Counted from the first letter of the stretch, positions 52,312-64,000 are shown. The stretch: 64,000 nt of DNA from Halichondria panicea (GCF_963675165.1 NC_087379.1:1740201-1804200), one strand, 5' to 3'. Notes: generated by a model from the letters alone, not told the origin. Program-made: numbers and translations.

Positions 52312-53300
52312 TCTAAACTGAGAAGCAGGATCTTGCCCATACGTACGACTAAATATGCCTCCAGCACTGGTCCATGAGGTAAGTATAGTAGACAACATTA
52401 CTCCTACTCATGGGACAACTGAGGTGGTGGGTGGGTGGGGTTTCTGAGAACCGAGAGGCCATGCACTTTACAGTTATGTAAACAGCTTGAGAGTGAAGCC
52501 TGGCAACTGCATGGTTACCCTCTCGTTCCCTACTCTCCCTGACCAATGGGAGAGCTTACCATCATTGTTACTGTTACCAGGACCCTCATGCAGGCCCCCG
52601 TTTTTTAGCTACCCTTGTACCCCTTTGTTGATAACACGATACTGCACCCGAGCAGCCCCTCCCCTTTTATCTTTTCTGGACCACGCGCCCGAAGCCGTTC
52701 CCTAGTTAACTATCTGGCATTAACTATGTTCAACCATAGGGAAACGCACGTCATTAGACGTCACGTTTTTACTATGTTTTGTACGTTGTGTGGGCGAAAC
52801 CCTTTGAAGTCTTCTAGGCGCGTTACGCCTAGGCTGCTAAGCTAAGAACACTTATTTTTGTCTGTTCGCAAAAACAAGAGCTAGATATTGCGATTGAGAT
52901 GTGCTTCATAAAGAAAATATACCAAGTACAAAGTTGTGCTACTCTTGGAAAGTTGTCTGAACGTCAAATATATATGTGCTGTGCAGGGCCATTGAAGGTC
53001 AGTTTTCTTTGAATTTTGCATATTAATCCCTCTATAAGGCTACTCCAAGCTATCTTGCCTAGCTTCTTTCATGAAATAGACTCTATGAACACTACTTTAA
53101 TGTATGGTCTTTCCCATTCTTGTTTGCTTTAGAGAAACTCACTAAAGTTTAGTCTAAACTGTAAAGGCCGTTCTGCTTTCACTTTAATCCCTCTATTCTA
53201 ACACTGATCGATTATTAGCCTTCTGTCATTCATAGCAAGGGAGAATAGTCTTTACTGTATCGTAACGTATACTTACTTTTAATAGGAATGCCACGCAGAA
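52312..53300. other. Intergenic, no gene seen
   Basis: A short exon-like piece at 52345-52377 (ATGCCTCCAGCACTGGTCC to a GTAAGT donor) cannot be extended. ORFs at 52487-52845 show no family features. Confidence 0.35.
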
Positions 53301-53301
53301 G

Positions 53302-53336
53302 GTCGGATCCTTTTATCCCTACAGAACTTAACGCGG
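53302..53336 (+). repeat. Inverted scrap of BBS2 exon 8 boundary
   Basis: 35 bases identical to the reverse complement of the intron/exon 8 boundary in copy 3 (about 31354-31388): AAGGTCGGATCCTTTTATCC followed by the acceptor and AACTTAACG. It lies 300 bp beyond exon 9 of copy 4, in inverted orientation. Confidence 0.8.
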
Positions 53337-53365
53337 CCACGCAGAAGAAGACATCAGCATTGGAA

Positions 53366-53540
53366 AATTTGCGAACTTTGCGATGGTCGATCAATTCGCA
53401 ACAATAAAATCCTATATTACTAGTAAATACACACTATCCTTGCCAGAACGCAATCGTTAGATTGCAAAGGGTCAAATTTTCTGCTGATTTGGCTCATTCG
53501 CAAAGATTTTTCACCCGCAAAATATTCTAGTAATACGGTA
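53366..53540. mobile_element. TACCGTA-family MITE, left-truncated
   Basis: Nearly identical to 30760-30946 (AACTTTGCGATGGTCGATCA, ending TAGTAATACGGTA) but missing the left tip. It sits at the same distance from BBS2 exon 9 as in copy 3. Confidence 0.7.
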
Positions 53541-53611
53541 CCGGCCATTTTAAGCGTTCACCAATAGCCAGGAACAAACAGCTCCATCCCCTCACACACC
53601 CGCCCACTCAC

Positions 53612-56600
53612 TGAGGCGTTTCCCTGTGTCTCTCCGTCAGGAATGATGACTCCAAACTCTGTCTTAAGCATAGTGCTGGCCGGGATCACCCCCATAGGAC
53701 CAGACATACCCACCTCTCCCTCAGGGTCCTTGGACAAGGCTACCTGCCGGCCGGGAGTACAGATCAGAGCAATTAATATTGTAGTAATAATTATTATGGC
53801 AATGAAACATATGCAAAATTAAACGCCAATCAACAATTTTTAAGTTTGGTGTAGAAAGTAGTTGCTGATTGACAAAGCCATTTTCACGTACTATTTACCT
53901 TTTCGTTGATTTCAAAATTCTTTAGCTCCATCGTTAAGTTCTGTAGGGATAAAAGAATCCGACCTTAACTTGAGAGTACCAGAGATAACGTTTGTAACTT
54001 ATGATACGATCGATCCTCATTCACCACACACTCACACACCCACACAGTCTCACACCTCACACACCTCACACACATGTCTTCTCTTTGTGAGCTCCTGCAG
54101 TGCCTTGCTCTCCGGCCCCAATGACAGGCTGTGTTGCTGGGAGACCATCCCCATACTAGCAGGCAGGTAACCTCTGACCTCTCCCTCCACAGAGCAACAG
54201 ATCAACTCCTCTTTGCCATCCAATCGGTAGTCAGCCTGAGAGGGGGGCGGGGTGTGGGTAAAGCCATACACTATAGCAATACAATGAGTGTGCTTGGAAA
54301 GGCCTACTGCATAGAGCCAACTTTAGAATGCAGAGTGTACACATAATATATGATATTACAGGTATACATGCATGCTGGTACTTCAAAGGCCGGGCTACCA
54401 AATGTACCTATCTACTGAATTGTGAACCAAGTAATGAGCACTCATAGTGAGCTAATCAAAACAGGCCCATTTCAGACAAATTCCTTATAATTAAAATTTT
54501 TTTTCCTCAAATGGAAATGAAAGCAATCACATAATTATCATTACATACATGTATAGCCACATTGCACCAATACACCTACACCTACATATAAACACATAAC
54601 CCTCCCTACACACAGGGAGGTCTAGAACTCACTGTATACTGTACAATACGATACACTAATTCCCCCACCTGTACAATGCCAGCCACAGTGGAGGAGAAGG
54701 TGTCCTTATAAATGACGTTACTAGCCTAAATGCTACGAACGTCCACCTTCCCACTGGACCATCCTGTTATCACATCAGGCACTCCGTCCTCGTTCATGTC
54801 AAACCCTGCCATACATATCGGCTGGTGCTTCGACTGTGTGTGGGTGTGTGGGGTGAAACAGTACTTATAGTTATGAATATCCATTACTTCCAGGGGCGTA
54901 GCCAGGATTTTGGAGAAAGGGGTGCTATCACAGATGAAAGAGGGCGCGCAGCGCCAAAATTTGGTTGACCGGAAGCCACACCTCTTATTAATGATGTCAC
55001 AATTGACTTATCTGCCAAATTGGGCGTGGCTGAACGTTTATTTGCATAGAGAAGCTGGCCACGATCACAAAAGAGTTATAGATTTAAGCCAGAATACCTC
55101 ACAGTGTAGAGACTGAATAGTTTTCCTTGCTATACTAGCTGCCTAACTGCAGCAAGATCTGGAATAGAAGGCCGGTGCTCAGCTGGATAATCAGATACAT
55201 TTCTCTGTGATTTTTATACTTGACTCAGGCTGGTTGGGGGTGCTCGAGCACCCCTAGCACCCCCCTGGCCACGCCCCTGACTTCATCGTCCATACATTTC
55301 AGTTTTCAAAAAGAAGACGAATATTCATTCTACAGGCTTTGAGGGACAGATAGCTAGACACACCCCCACTCACTTTGATCCTCCAGAATCTCTCTTGTCC
55401 GCTGTACACTCCCACTATTCCATTGGCGAGGGCGTAACTGAACTTGTCTCCCTGCAGGGGACACAGCGCCACCACTGCCTCTGCCTCATTAATCTCTGTG
55501 CGGGTAAACATAGATACGTCAAGTGAAGTTGTGACAGACAACATGCATGTACGTTCAGCTATACTATCCCTAAAGTGGACCAAATAGGCAATCTCTCAAA
55601 GATGACCGTTGATAACATATTAAAAGGTTTCGGAAATTGGATCCACGTAATTCAAGTTATGGCAGCTGAAAGTGCCATAACTATGAGCACTCTGGTTATG
55701 TGGTCACAGTTTGTGTACAAAACAACACCTCTGTATAATTGCCTAAACTTTGCTCTCCAAATGTACAGCAGGAGGCTCCACTACACACAACACGTGTCCA
55801 TACACACACAGAGCTATACAGACACTAGCTTACCTACATACAGTTCATCGCCCTGGAACACTCTGATGTCATAGTCCTCAGAGCTGACCAGCAGCTCACT
55901 CCTCCCATCAGAGTTAAAGTCCACCAGGGCCAGCGAGCACACATTGTCCCCGGTTACCTACATGTAGGCAGGTTGTCAAGGCATGAGCAATAGCTATAAC
56001 ATTCGGTAGTAACTACTTAATACATAATAAAATTGAAGAGGAACCATTTCATAGTGGTACTGAGTAGATACTCACTGTCCAGAACGAGTCTTGTCCCTCG
56101 TGGTCCAGTCCTGTGATTGCACAATTACCCCCCACAAAGGCCAGGGGCTTACTCATGTCCGCCAGCTGCCCTATCAGTATGGTATTAGCTCCGTCAGGCA
56201 GCTGCATGGAGAGAATAAAGTTGTTTGGACCTGTGTTAGTAAATCAAATCTTTATGTTTTAATACAGACATAGTTTTGGGGTGGCCACTATAGACAGTTT
56301 TTACTGTGCATACTATCAGGAGATACCTCGTACAATCACGACATTGTACATACATGTAAATCTGCATTTTGTGCTAACAATCTAGAAAGGCAATACAAAT
56401 AAGTAACCGTTTAGTTATTCATACCCCAGAGTAGACCACACACACATACCCCCCTTACCTCCTTATAGAACAGCTCAGAGTTTTGCTCCACATCATATGC
56501 TAGTACGTTGGTTTGGGTACCCACCACCAACACGTTCTGGTCCAGTTCCGGATCCAGTTTCCCCGCTGCCAATGATGTCACATGTTGTCCAATGCTCAGC

Positions 56601-56946
56601 AGAGTGATGTCAGAGTCTGAGAACGAGACTGAGAGACGTGCAGTGGGTGTGGTCGAGAGGGAGGGGCTGGATATACGCCAGTGTGGAAAACCTGCACGGA
56701 AGAAAAATATTTATTAGTGATAGTTTATAATCTAGCATCTGTTGTATAATTATTGTAAACATGCACAAGGGAACGTATGATCCAATGTGTGAATGTTGAG
56801 CGGGTGCACTGTAATTAGAATTAACACTACCTTCCACCATTTGTAGCTGCAGTTAGCGATGGATGCTTGCCATCGTAATGTCCGACCGTCATCAGTCTAG
56901 GGAAGATCTTTTGGTTCAGTTTGAGCGTGAAAATGGGCACCAGCAT
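53612..56946 (-). pseudogene. BBS2: BBS2 N-terminal half, copy 4 (broken)
   Basis: Exons: 56946-56831, 56691-56459, 56201-56076, 55957-55834, 55495-55374, 54833-54669, 54235-54074, 53940-53899, 53743-53612. Lesions: one base lost at the end of exon 1 (116 instead of 117), ten bases lost at the start of exon 2 (233 instead of 243), a TAG in exon 6 (54728-54726, where other copies have CAG), and a 389-bp element in intron 5. The last codon of exon 7 is CAT instead of CAG. The combined frame stops within exon 2. It shares most changes with copy 3. Confidence 0.9.
54891..55279. mobile_element. CAGGGGCG-ended MITE, 5-bp TSD
   Basis: CAGGGGCGTAGCCAGGATTTT to CTGGCCACGCCCCTG, flanked by ACTTC on both sides. 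Copies 1-3 of BBS2 give the empty site. It is the same family as 10638-11042. A scrap of the same end (GGCGTAGCCAGGATTTTGGG) is at 26898. Confidence 0.8.
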
Positions 56947-57039
56947 ATTTAGATGGGCCTGATCTTCTCTAGCTAGCTATATAGCTGGTTCTAGTAAAGG
57001 GGCGTAGCTGCTCCCCTTTAGCCTTTTTCTTCTATTGGC

Positions 57040-57676
57040 GGCAGATCAGTGTATTCCCAAAGTCACCCTGAAACCGAAAAAGAGAATGTCTTGGCTCTCG
57101 GATGAAACACTTCTACAAATAAAGAAAAAGAGAAGAGCCTATACTGTATAAGCTGGCCAAACACTTGCATCACTTTAGTAAGCATAGGGCTATCTCTGAT
57201 AAAGTCTGCAACATGACCAGAACTGAAGAGACCACCTTGATCATTTGCAGGTCATAACATATCCAACCTAAGCACTGCGATGGATGAAAAACATCAGAGG
57301 ACACAGTTATCAGATTCCTGAAATCCATCATGGAGGTGCTATACCCCTCACCAATCCCTTTCAGAAGGCGGAGACATTTTGTAGATTCTTTGTGTCAAAA
57401 TTGGTAAAAGAGGATACAAGTTCCCTGAAGAATATCAAGCAAGACCTGGACAAAACAACCAGTGAAATGAAGACATCAGACATTGTCATACTTGAAGATG
57501 AGGTTTACAAGCTGTTGAGCAAGATAGATACATGCACATCGAAGGCTAGTGGACCTGATGAACTTCCTGGCAGGCTTCTGAAGGAAGGAGCTCAGTGGAT
57601 TGCTAGCCCCCTGTCCAAACTATTCTCACTATCTCTAGCACACGGAAAGCTACCGCAAGATTGGACATCAATATAA
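57040..57676 (+). pseudogene. LINE ORF2 fragment
   Basis: 57284-57676 encodes ILEDEVYKLLSKIDTCTSKA, GPDELPGRLLKEGAQWIASP and SKLFSLSLAHGKLPQDW. This is the N-terminal RT segment of Jockey/CR1/RTE-type LINEs (KA.GPD.LP...L, then G..P..W). 57060-57140 still reads SWLSDETLLQIKKKRR from the linker after the endonuclease. The polymerase core is absent. It appears inserted at the 5' edge of the KDZ gene. Confidence 0.65.
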
Positions 57677-60600
57677 GAAGAGGTTCAAGAAAGTTAAGAC
57701 ACCCCTGGTCTATCCTCCACTAGCTAGCCAAGCCTGTCGGGACAACTGTGAACAAAATAGTGAAGATCATGATGAGTTGCAAGATGGCAGTGATCCATGT
57801 GATCTTGATGGTGTGGGCTCAGATGATGACCAACCAAGTCAAGATGGTGATTTACCATCTGCTCACTATCAAAGACGTGAAAAGGCAGCATCGGCATGGG
57901 ATAATCTCTTACCATCTTTGATCTCATCAACTGTAGCAATGAGTTGTATACCCTCGGCAACTGTATGTGATAGGTGTAAAGTCGCGATGGCATCTGTGCG
58001 ATGTGGTCCAACTACATTCTTATGTGATAGTTGTACGGTTAATCACCACAGTGATGAAGATTTCCTTGGGAATGCATTTCATACACCAGAGAAATGGATC
58101 AACGTACGTTATATCACGTGTTTTTATCTGTATTGTATTTGCTTCTCTTTAGAATCGATTCCAGCGGTTTAAGTACCCATCTACATTGATTCTCAAAACC
58201 ATCCACGAATGTCCTACTCAGTATAAGAAATATGTTGTCTGTGTTGATGCAACAGGTAACTTGCAAAACTTGTATGTGAGTATGTGTTGTATCTTATGGT
58301 TTATAGGAATTCAACACCAATTGTGTGTTGTGTTTTGTCATTGCGAGGCTGAACCTTTAACGTTGTTAAGGTTGAATCTGTGGGCTGCAACACCAACCAG
58401 ACCAACACTAGCTTTCTCGACTGATCTGTTGCTAAAGATGAAAATTATGATTCTAGATTGTCAGGTGGCTGTAATGGACTTTGCTCAAGCTTTGGAAACC
58501 CAGTTAAATTTGTTAGGACCAGATTACCCACAGGTTTGACGTATGGCAGTGTTTTAAATTTCATATCCAATACTTTCGTTTTCAATACAGTTTCGAAAAG
58601 TATATCCAGCCATAATTGACTCATTTGAGGAGTTTAGGTACTTGCACTGTTAATACGTGGTATCTCAGATCAAAATTCCTATTCAACAGATACTACCACT
58701 TCAAGTTATAAACACTTGATGGTATATCTACTGAGCCAGATGATTTCTCTCACAGGTAGGTATTTCAATACTAACGTCGCATAATTTTTGTGTTCGATTC
58801 CATTTAGGATGGGGAAAGAGGTGGCATAGTTCATATCTCCTATGATGCAATGTTTGGTCTTTGCCGAAAAAAATCTGCTGGTGTAAGTATCAGGAATGCC
58901 CATCACCAAGGAAGGTACTTTGTTGACCAAAAAGAAGTTGATAATTTCATGAACTCTTACTCGAGCACAAAAAGAGCTTCTAAAAAGGTATATATATGTT
59001 ACGTACGGAGTTGATCAGTTGCTATTCATGTCTTATTGTAGGGCTGTAATGATTTCCTTGCTGGGAGTATTGTAAGATCTCGACAGAGATACGCAGCACT
59101 TGATGAGACAGCAGTTGCTGGACTTGCATGTAGACATGAATTCCCTCTGAAATTTCTGAATTTCAAGTTTGGAGAAAGGTGAGTTTTTTGCAGTGTACTA
59201 TAGCCCAGCTAGGATTCTAATTAAAAGTGTTCTGAACGTGTATGACAGGTTTAAGTTGCACAATTATTAGCAAAACCTTGGCAAGTTAGTCACGGGGATG
59301 AGCCGTACAATTCATTACTGTTACAGAGATGGCTACGCTGTGTACCTACTGGATAAGCTTTTGGAACTCTATTCCTGTGGTGACATTTCCATTTTGTTCC
59401 TTTATCACATTGGGTGTCTGTTGAAGCATCATCTTGTTACAAACATAATTAAAATAGCCTCACCATTAATTTGTCATTGATGTTTTACATAACAGCTAGC
59501 TAGGGAAAGAAGAACCCCCTTATAGACCGATTTAAATTTGCAGTTCCTGTATTCCATTCTTATGGGCATGTAACACAGTGCCAGGTGATAAGTTGTGTAT
59601 ATACTCACTGAATTAACTTTGTCCTTACCATCAGCTGGAATTCAGCCCTCGTTTTCAAGAAGGTTTTGGACTGACTGATGGTGAGGTTCTTGAGCGTTTA
59701 TGGAGCTATATGAGACGATTTTCTAAAATGACAAAAGAGATGAGACCATCGATCCCACAGGATAGATGTTCTGAATGATGCTCTTGGTCATTTTTTGCGT
59801 ACCAGTCTTCAATGAACCTAGGTAACTTTCGTTTATCTATAAACTTACACTGTACATGTATATAATTATATATAGGTGATATACTGGTTGAAAGAATGAA
59901 AAAAGCTGTTAACTTAGCGCAGGGTACCTCAAGCGATCTGGAAGCACTCAGGACTGATTCTAGTGGCGGTATTAATTTTTGGCAATAACAAATTATTCAT
60001 GATAATTATATCCCTAAAATTAATGTTGATTTGTTTCACAGACCCTGTATTCACTTCGAATGACATTAAGCGTTGGTACGCTGAAGACAAATCTAAAGGG
60101 TGCACAACTAGTGAAAGTAAAAGATAATTATTATGTGTGGCTAAAATAATATTCTGTTATAATAGACATGCAAGTACACGTAGAAAACGTATGGCAAGAA
60201 TCTTAGGTTGAGCATCTCCAGTCCTTCTGGCAATTCAGTAAGATCCTAAAAAGAACACAATGTGCCGAAGTTTTTTCCCATAACTGTAGGTGTGATTTGC
60301 AATCTTGTACTGATGTGACTGCACTGTCACTATTGTCACGAAAGTTGATCAGGTGACTAAAGTACATGCAAGTTCATATTAATAATAATGTTTTCACAGA
60401 TTGAACCATCAACTACAACACATTGAAAATGAAAATCGTGTTTTAGAGAGATAGAAAGCTGGTGATAAAGTGTACAACGAATTCCTTCAAAGCCGAAGCG
60501 TGAAACAATGTTTAGTTCTCTTTGGTGATATCCAGTCCATTGCTCGGCAACGATGGTATATGCTGCTAGTTAAAACCAAATTCTCTGGTACGTTCAGTTG

Positions 60601-61312
60601 ATCTTTGTGACTAAAATTATTTATGTTGGCTCTACAGCTGGACATAGCATGACCCATAAAATATCAGCAAATAATTATCACTAACATCACAAAACAACTA
60701 AAGAAGACGATTACTGTGTACAATAAAACAGCCTTTTCCTGTGATTTAGAACAGGAATCATTGCCATGCGAAATCACTTGGGAGATGGTAAATAACATTC
60801 ATTCACACCTTTGGGTTTCTTCAAGTTCAAGTGATATTGATATCCCTGCTAATGTTAGACGTGATGCCATGAACAAGTATTTTCTTCAGCAGCGAGCCAG
60901 AGAGGAAATAGATTTAATAAAACTTGAAATGAAACGTTTCATTTCTATGCATTATCAGATTGATAGACTCACTACTTCTCTACCATTGACACCATCATAT
61001 GAGCAAACTGTTGAAGAAATGGGGAAAAGTGGAATGATCAATTCCCACATTCGTGAGCTTTGTGTTAAAGTACTCACACTCCGAAAAACTTTCGCACTGT
61101 ATTACGTAGACGTTAACGAACTACCTAATGAAGGCCACACTTGTGATCTCCATTCACCGGATTTCTTTGATAAAGAACAACCAACTGATATTGATTATTG
61201 GCACAGTGTTGCTGAAGAGCACTTCGAACGAACTGAGAGGTTACGAAAGCTTGAGGCTGAGGAACAGGAGTCATGCGATGAATCAGTAGATAGTGATGAC
61301 ATGAATGTGTGA
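57677..61312 (+). pseudogene. KDZ-type transposase with CxC motif, decayed
   Basis: Multi-exon KDZ (Kyakuja-Dileera-Zisupton) transposase. Exons traceable: to 58103 with the Cys cluster CDRCKVAMASVRCG and CDSC (CxC-type domain); 58153-58255; 58307-58533 (DFAQALETQL); about 58595-58650; 58809-58987 (GERGGIVHISYDAMFGLCRK); about 59041-59178 (AALDETAVAGLACRHEFPLK); about 59530-59582 (HSYGHVTQCQ); 59635-59815 (LTDGEVLERLWSYMRRFSKM); and a C-terminal acidic exon ending 61312. Damage includes a stop after the 58650 exon region and a 4-bp insertion after MTKEMRPS (about 59750). The catalytic-domain motifs match the family; the copy is inactive. Confidence 0.75.
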
Positions 61313-62209
61313 TTTTGAATTTCTGTGTACATTTGTTGATATCATTGATAATAATTTATGTTATGTGACAACCTTCCACCTGAAGACAATTAGCCACATG
61401 CATGTGTTACACAATACAATTTAATTTTATTATAGCAATTATTGGCCAGTTTTATATATTGTAAAGTCATATGCATCATTATAGCTATATACGATCCAGT
61501 TATATAGCCTACTCAGGTAATTGGTTAAGGCCGTTTCAAAAATACAGGCCATAAATGAGGGTGCATTGCAGTCTATTCATTGTCATTGTGTACCTTTTTA
61601 TTCGGGATTCACATTAGATACGTAAAATGGATCAGGATGATAACACCATTGCCATGGTTACGGCCTTGTTGTGTACATTAACTTGCTATTTACTTAAACC
61701 AAAGGACGCTTACGGACGATTTACAATCGTTTAGACTAACCTGAGCTAGATATAATAGGTCAGCAATTATAATTATGCTTGTTCATTAATTTTATATCAT
61801 TTAAATAATTATGACCAATCAACAATATAATTATAAGCAAAAGAATACGTGTCTACATTTTTACCATGGATCGAGTACAGACGGTGACTATTAGCTATAT
61901 ATATATATATATATCTGGAGCATATCAGTCTTGAGTTTCTACGGCACCGGGTTGTTGGTAGTTATGTTCCCTTAGCGCTGTGTGCACACTCCGTACTGCA
62001 AGGCGGAAGAAAAATGCCCATGGGTGCATGTTCAAAAACACATCTATACTAGCTTATAATCATAATTTTCTACGGTCCCGCATTTAGGGGTTTCACTTAG
62101 TTATGACTAGGGGTGGGTGGGTACATGCAATTTTGAGTATCGACAGTAACAGTCACATAATAATTCTTTGTGAGCATACGAAAAAAAGCATAATATATAC
62201 CCACCCCTA
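61313..62209. other. Intergenic with a TACCCACCCC foldback
   Basis: 62103-62210 is a foldback with CTAGGGGTGGGTGGGTA at one side and TACCCACCCCTA at the other. 61895-61912 is a TA microsatellite. Otherwise nothing is supported. Confidence 0.45.
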
Positions 62210-63457
62210 TTAATGAACCTCAAACTTATCGTGCATTTCAAACTTTGATTTATTTGATATGATCGTTTGAAGCTGCCTTACTCCATACAGTGAGGGTCTT
62301 TTGAACTCTATATTCGTTGGTAGGCCCTTCAGGTTCACTACAATGTCTTCACTGTCATATGGAACATCTCCGATATGGCCCGTAGAGATAGCTACACCAG
62401 AAGTAAATCTTGCATGTTTGTGGGGAGTATAATTATAATATTATTATACGTACATTACGTGTGTTTAGATATCGTAACAGAAAATACATCAATCAATGAT
62501 GAATATATAGTACTGCCAGACCACCAGACACGACTGTGTTTTGGGGGGACTGAGCACAATATCATGTAGCAGGCAGGGTGTCATACAGGATTTTGAAGTA
62601 TAGAGGGGAAATAGGGCATGCTTTGAAAAGTCACCTAAATATAGTTATTTCACTACCCTGAAGGCTATGGACACTCAGTCATACAACTAGTACCTGAATG
62701 CAAATTTAGGGGGGAAATTGTCGCCAGAGGAGGGATATCTCCCTTTCCCTCTCCCCTGTATGACACCATGGCAGGTTATTGGCGTATATAGAGCAAATAT
62801 GAAAGCAGTGCTAGGCCTAAATAAAGTTGCTGTTGAAAAAACAAATGACTGATACTGCATGACCAGGAGCACGAGCACATACATTTAAGTGTTCCTGCAT
62901 GGTATGACTTACTACTTTTTGCTTTCATTTGTACCCGTCAAAGTCAGGAAATGTAGTTCTCTAAAATTATGCTCATGAGTACCTATTATTATGCTAACAA
63001 AATCTCCCAAGGCCTAACAAGCACCCCCCGCTACCTATATACGCACCATCACCGTGGCCTATATATAACTCATCTCAAATTAATGTAAGCACACAGAATT
63101 AAGCTCACCATATTTCTGCTGGAAAATATTCTTCACTTGTTCAACCAACTTTTTAGAAGTAGCTCTTTGAGTGGACTCAGGAAGTTCTTCCTCGGCAGAT
63201 TCTGGAGACACAATTTTATGGAATTGAATGGAGAACTATTATACAAAAATTGAGTCATATGAAAGTTCATTATAAGGACAACCTGAATAAACCAGACACC
63301 ATGACTCAGCAAAATGTACAATGTGTATAAACAGCTAGTGCTTACTTTCATAAAAGTAAGATGTAAACGAGACTTTCACTACTGGATGCTCTTTCAGATA
63401 CTGTACGCCTCTTTCACTTCCTCCAGTAAACACATCCCCTTCATGAAAATGTAGCAT
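62210..63457 (-). CDS. Unrecognised three-exon gene (128 residues)
   Basis: Exons: 63457-63346 (starts MLHFHEGDVFTGGSERGV), 63201-63109 (ESTQRATSKKLVEQVKNIFQ), 62391-62210 (STGHIGDVPYDSEDIVVNLK, ends FEVH-TAA). All donors and acceptors are GT-AG, and both introns are phase 1 with exact frame continuity (112+93+182 nt). No exon is long enough to stand out alone, so the phase match is the main evidence. Composition is that of a soluble mixed-charge protein. I recognise no domain. A duplicated, inverted copy of exon 1 lies at 63546-63696 with ACG in place of the start ATG. Confidence 0.55.
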
Positions 63458-63696
63458 TAGGTTTTTGTGTAATCAGTAAAATAAATTAAATTAAATAAAA
63501 ATGCAGGCACAATCACTAAGTGATGCGGCGGGAGTTGAGACAGTAACGCTACATTTTCATAAAGGGGAGGTGTTTACTGGAGGAAGTGAAAGAGGCGTAC
63601 AGTATCTGAAAGAGCATCCAGTAGTGAAAGTCTCGTTTACATCTTACTTTTATGAAAGTAAGCACTAGCTGTTTATACACATTGTACATTTTGCTG
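63307..63696. repeat. Inverted duplication of exon 1 (150-bp arms)
   Basis: 63307-63457 and 63546-63696 are near-identical inverted arms around an 88-bp AT-rich spacer. Each arm holds the exon-1 coding stretch and its donor. Differences: ATG to ACG and a few substitutions. No target duplication is evident. Confidence 0.85.
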
Positions 63697-64000
63697 TTAT
63701 CGGTCATTTATCTAGGTGACTACTACAAGTGCATGCATGACCGTGCAACTTATTAATTTAAAGGCAACATGTGTATATAATGTGTACTGATACAAATGTA
63801 CATTGAATGAGAGCAAGAGTCCATTGCATTGATCAGAGACATGTCGACGTATTGTAATTATAAGTCCATAATTTAACAAGCTAACGAAACACTCCTCACT
63901 TGATTGCATATACATGTAGTACATGTTCAGTTAGGTTACTATGCAGTTGGTGTACAATCCTAGCCTATTTATGTAGAGATTAATTCTCACCCCAGAATTC
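63697..64000. other. Window end, no gene seen
   Basis: AT-rich sequence with no coding or repeat signal that I can support. Confidence 0.4.

Noticed and set aside
1-64000. tRNA or rRNA genes
   Set aside because: I scanned for the T-loop GGTTCGAATCC pattern and conserved rRNA stretches and saw none. A covariance-model search would be needed to be certain.

Overview
This window is eukaryotic nuclear DNA from an animal. Genes are split by GT-AG introns, intergenic DNA is AT-rich and crowded with short inverted-repeat transposons, and one recognisable gene (BBS2) encodes a ciliary BBSome subunit. A basal metazoan, most likely a demosponge of the Amphimedon type, is my best guess. That is inference from gene content and texture and was not tested by any search.

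The backbone is a repeatedly duplicated pair: LRAT-domain genes on the + strand next to the 5' half of BBS2 on the - strand. BBS2 occurs four times (2534-5957, 18501-21218, 31034-34290, 53612-56946). Each copy has the same exon set, with exon lengths 117, 243, 126, 124, 122, 165, 162, 42 and 132, and none goes past exon 9. Each could encode the N-terminal beta-propeller but not the C-terminal half. Copy 1 is open throughout. Copy 2 lacks exon 9 and is joined directly to an LRAT gene fragment. Copies 3 and 4 are clearly broken.

The LRAT family has two architectures. One is a tandem protein with an N-terminal LRAT-like domain lacking the catalytic Cys, followed by a complete C-terminal LRAT domain (partial gene 3-905, intact genes 41347-42351 and 45713-46849, pseudogene 36516-37503). 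The other is a single-domain form (18141, 29391, 38466, 40105), all broken. A palindromic block containing GGGACTGTCCC recurs upstream of the tandem genes and at orphan sites.

Regions: 0-6 kb, LRAT plus BBS2 copy 1. 7-12 kb, a pogo/Tigger-like transposase on the - strand whose 3' end continues into small exons and an eightfold tandem exon array. 13.4-14.1 kb, an inverted-repeat element with a minisatellite. 14.5-16.5 and 23-26.1 kb, two copies of a segment with a small membrane/Cys-motif ORF, plus a lone ZRSR2-like exon. 16.8-21.2 and 28.7-34.3 kb, duplicated LRAT/BBS2 blocks. 36-47 kb, the LRAT cluster. 47-51 kb, duplicated noncoding blocks with a repeated candidate terminal exon. 53.3-57 kb, BBS2 copy 4. 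57-61.3 kb, a LINE fragment and a decayed KDZ transposase with its CxC zinc-binding-like motif. 62.2-63.5 kb, an unrecognised three-exon gene with an inverted duplicate of its first exon.

Many non-autonomous elements can be delimited exactly from target-site duplications: 9-bp (MULE-like), 8-bp (hAT-like), 5-bp (CAGGGGCG ends) and TA. LRAT enzymes act on retinoid or phospholipid acyl groups and BBS2 acts at the cilium. I see no sign that the two work together here; their association looks like segmental duplication.
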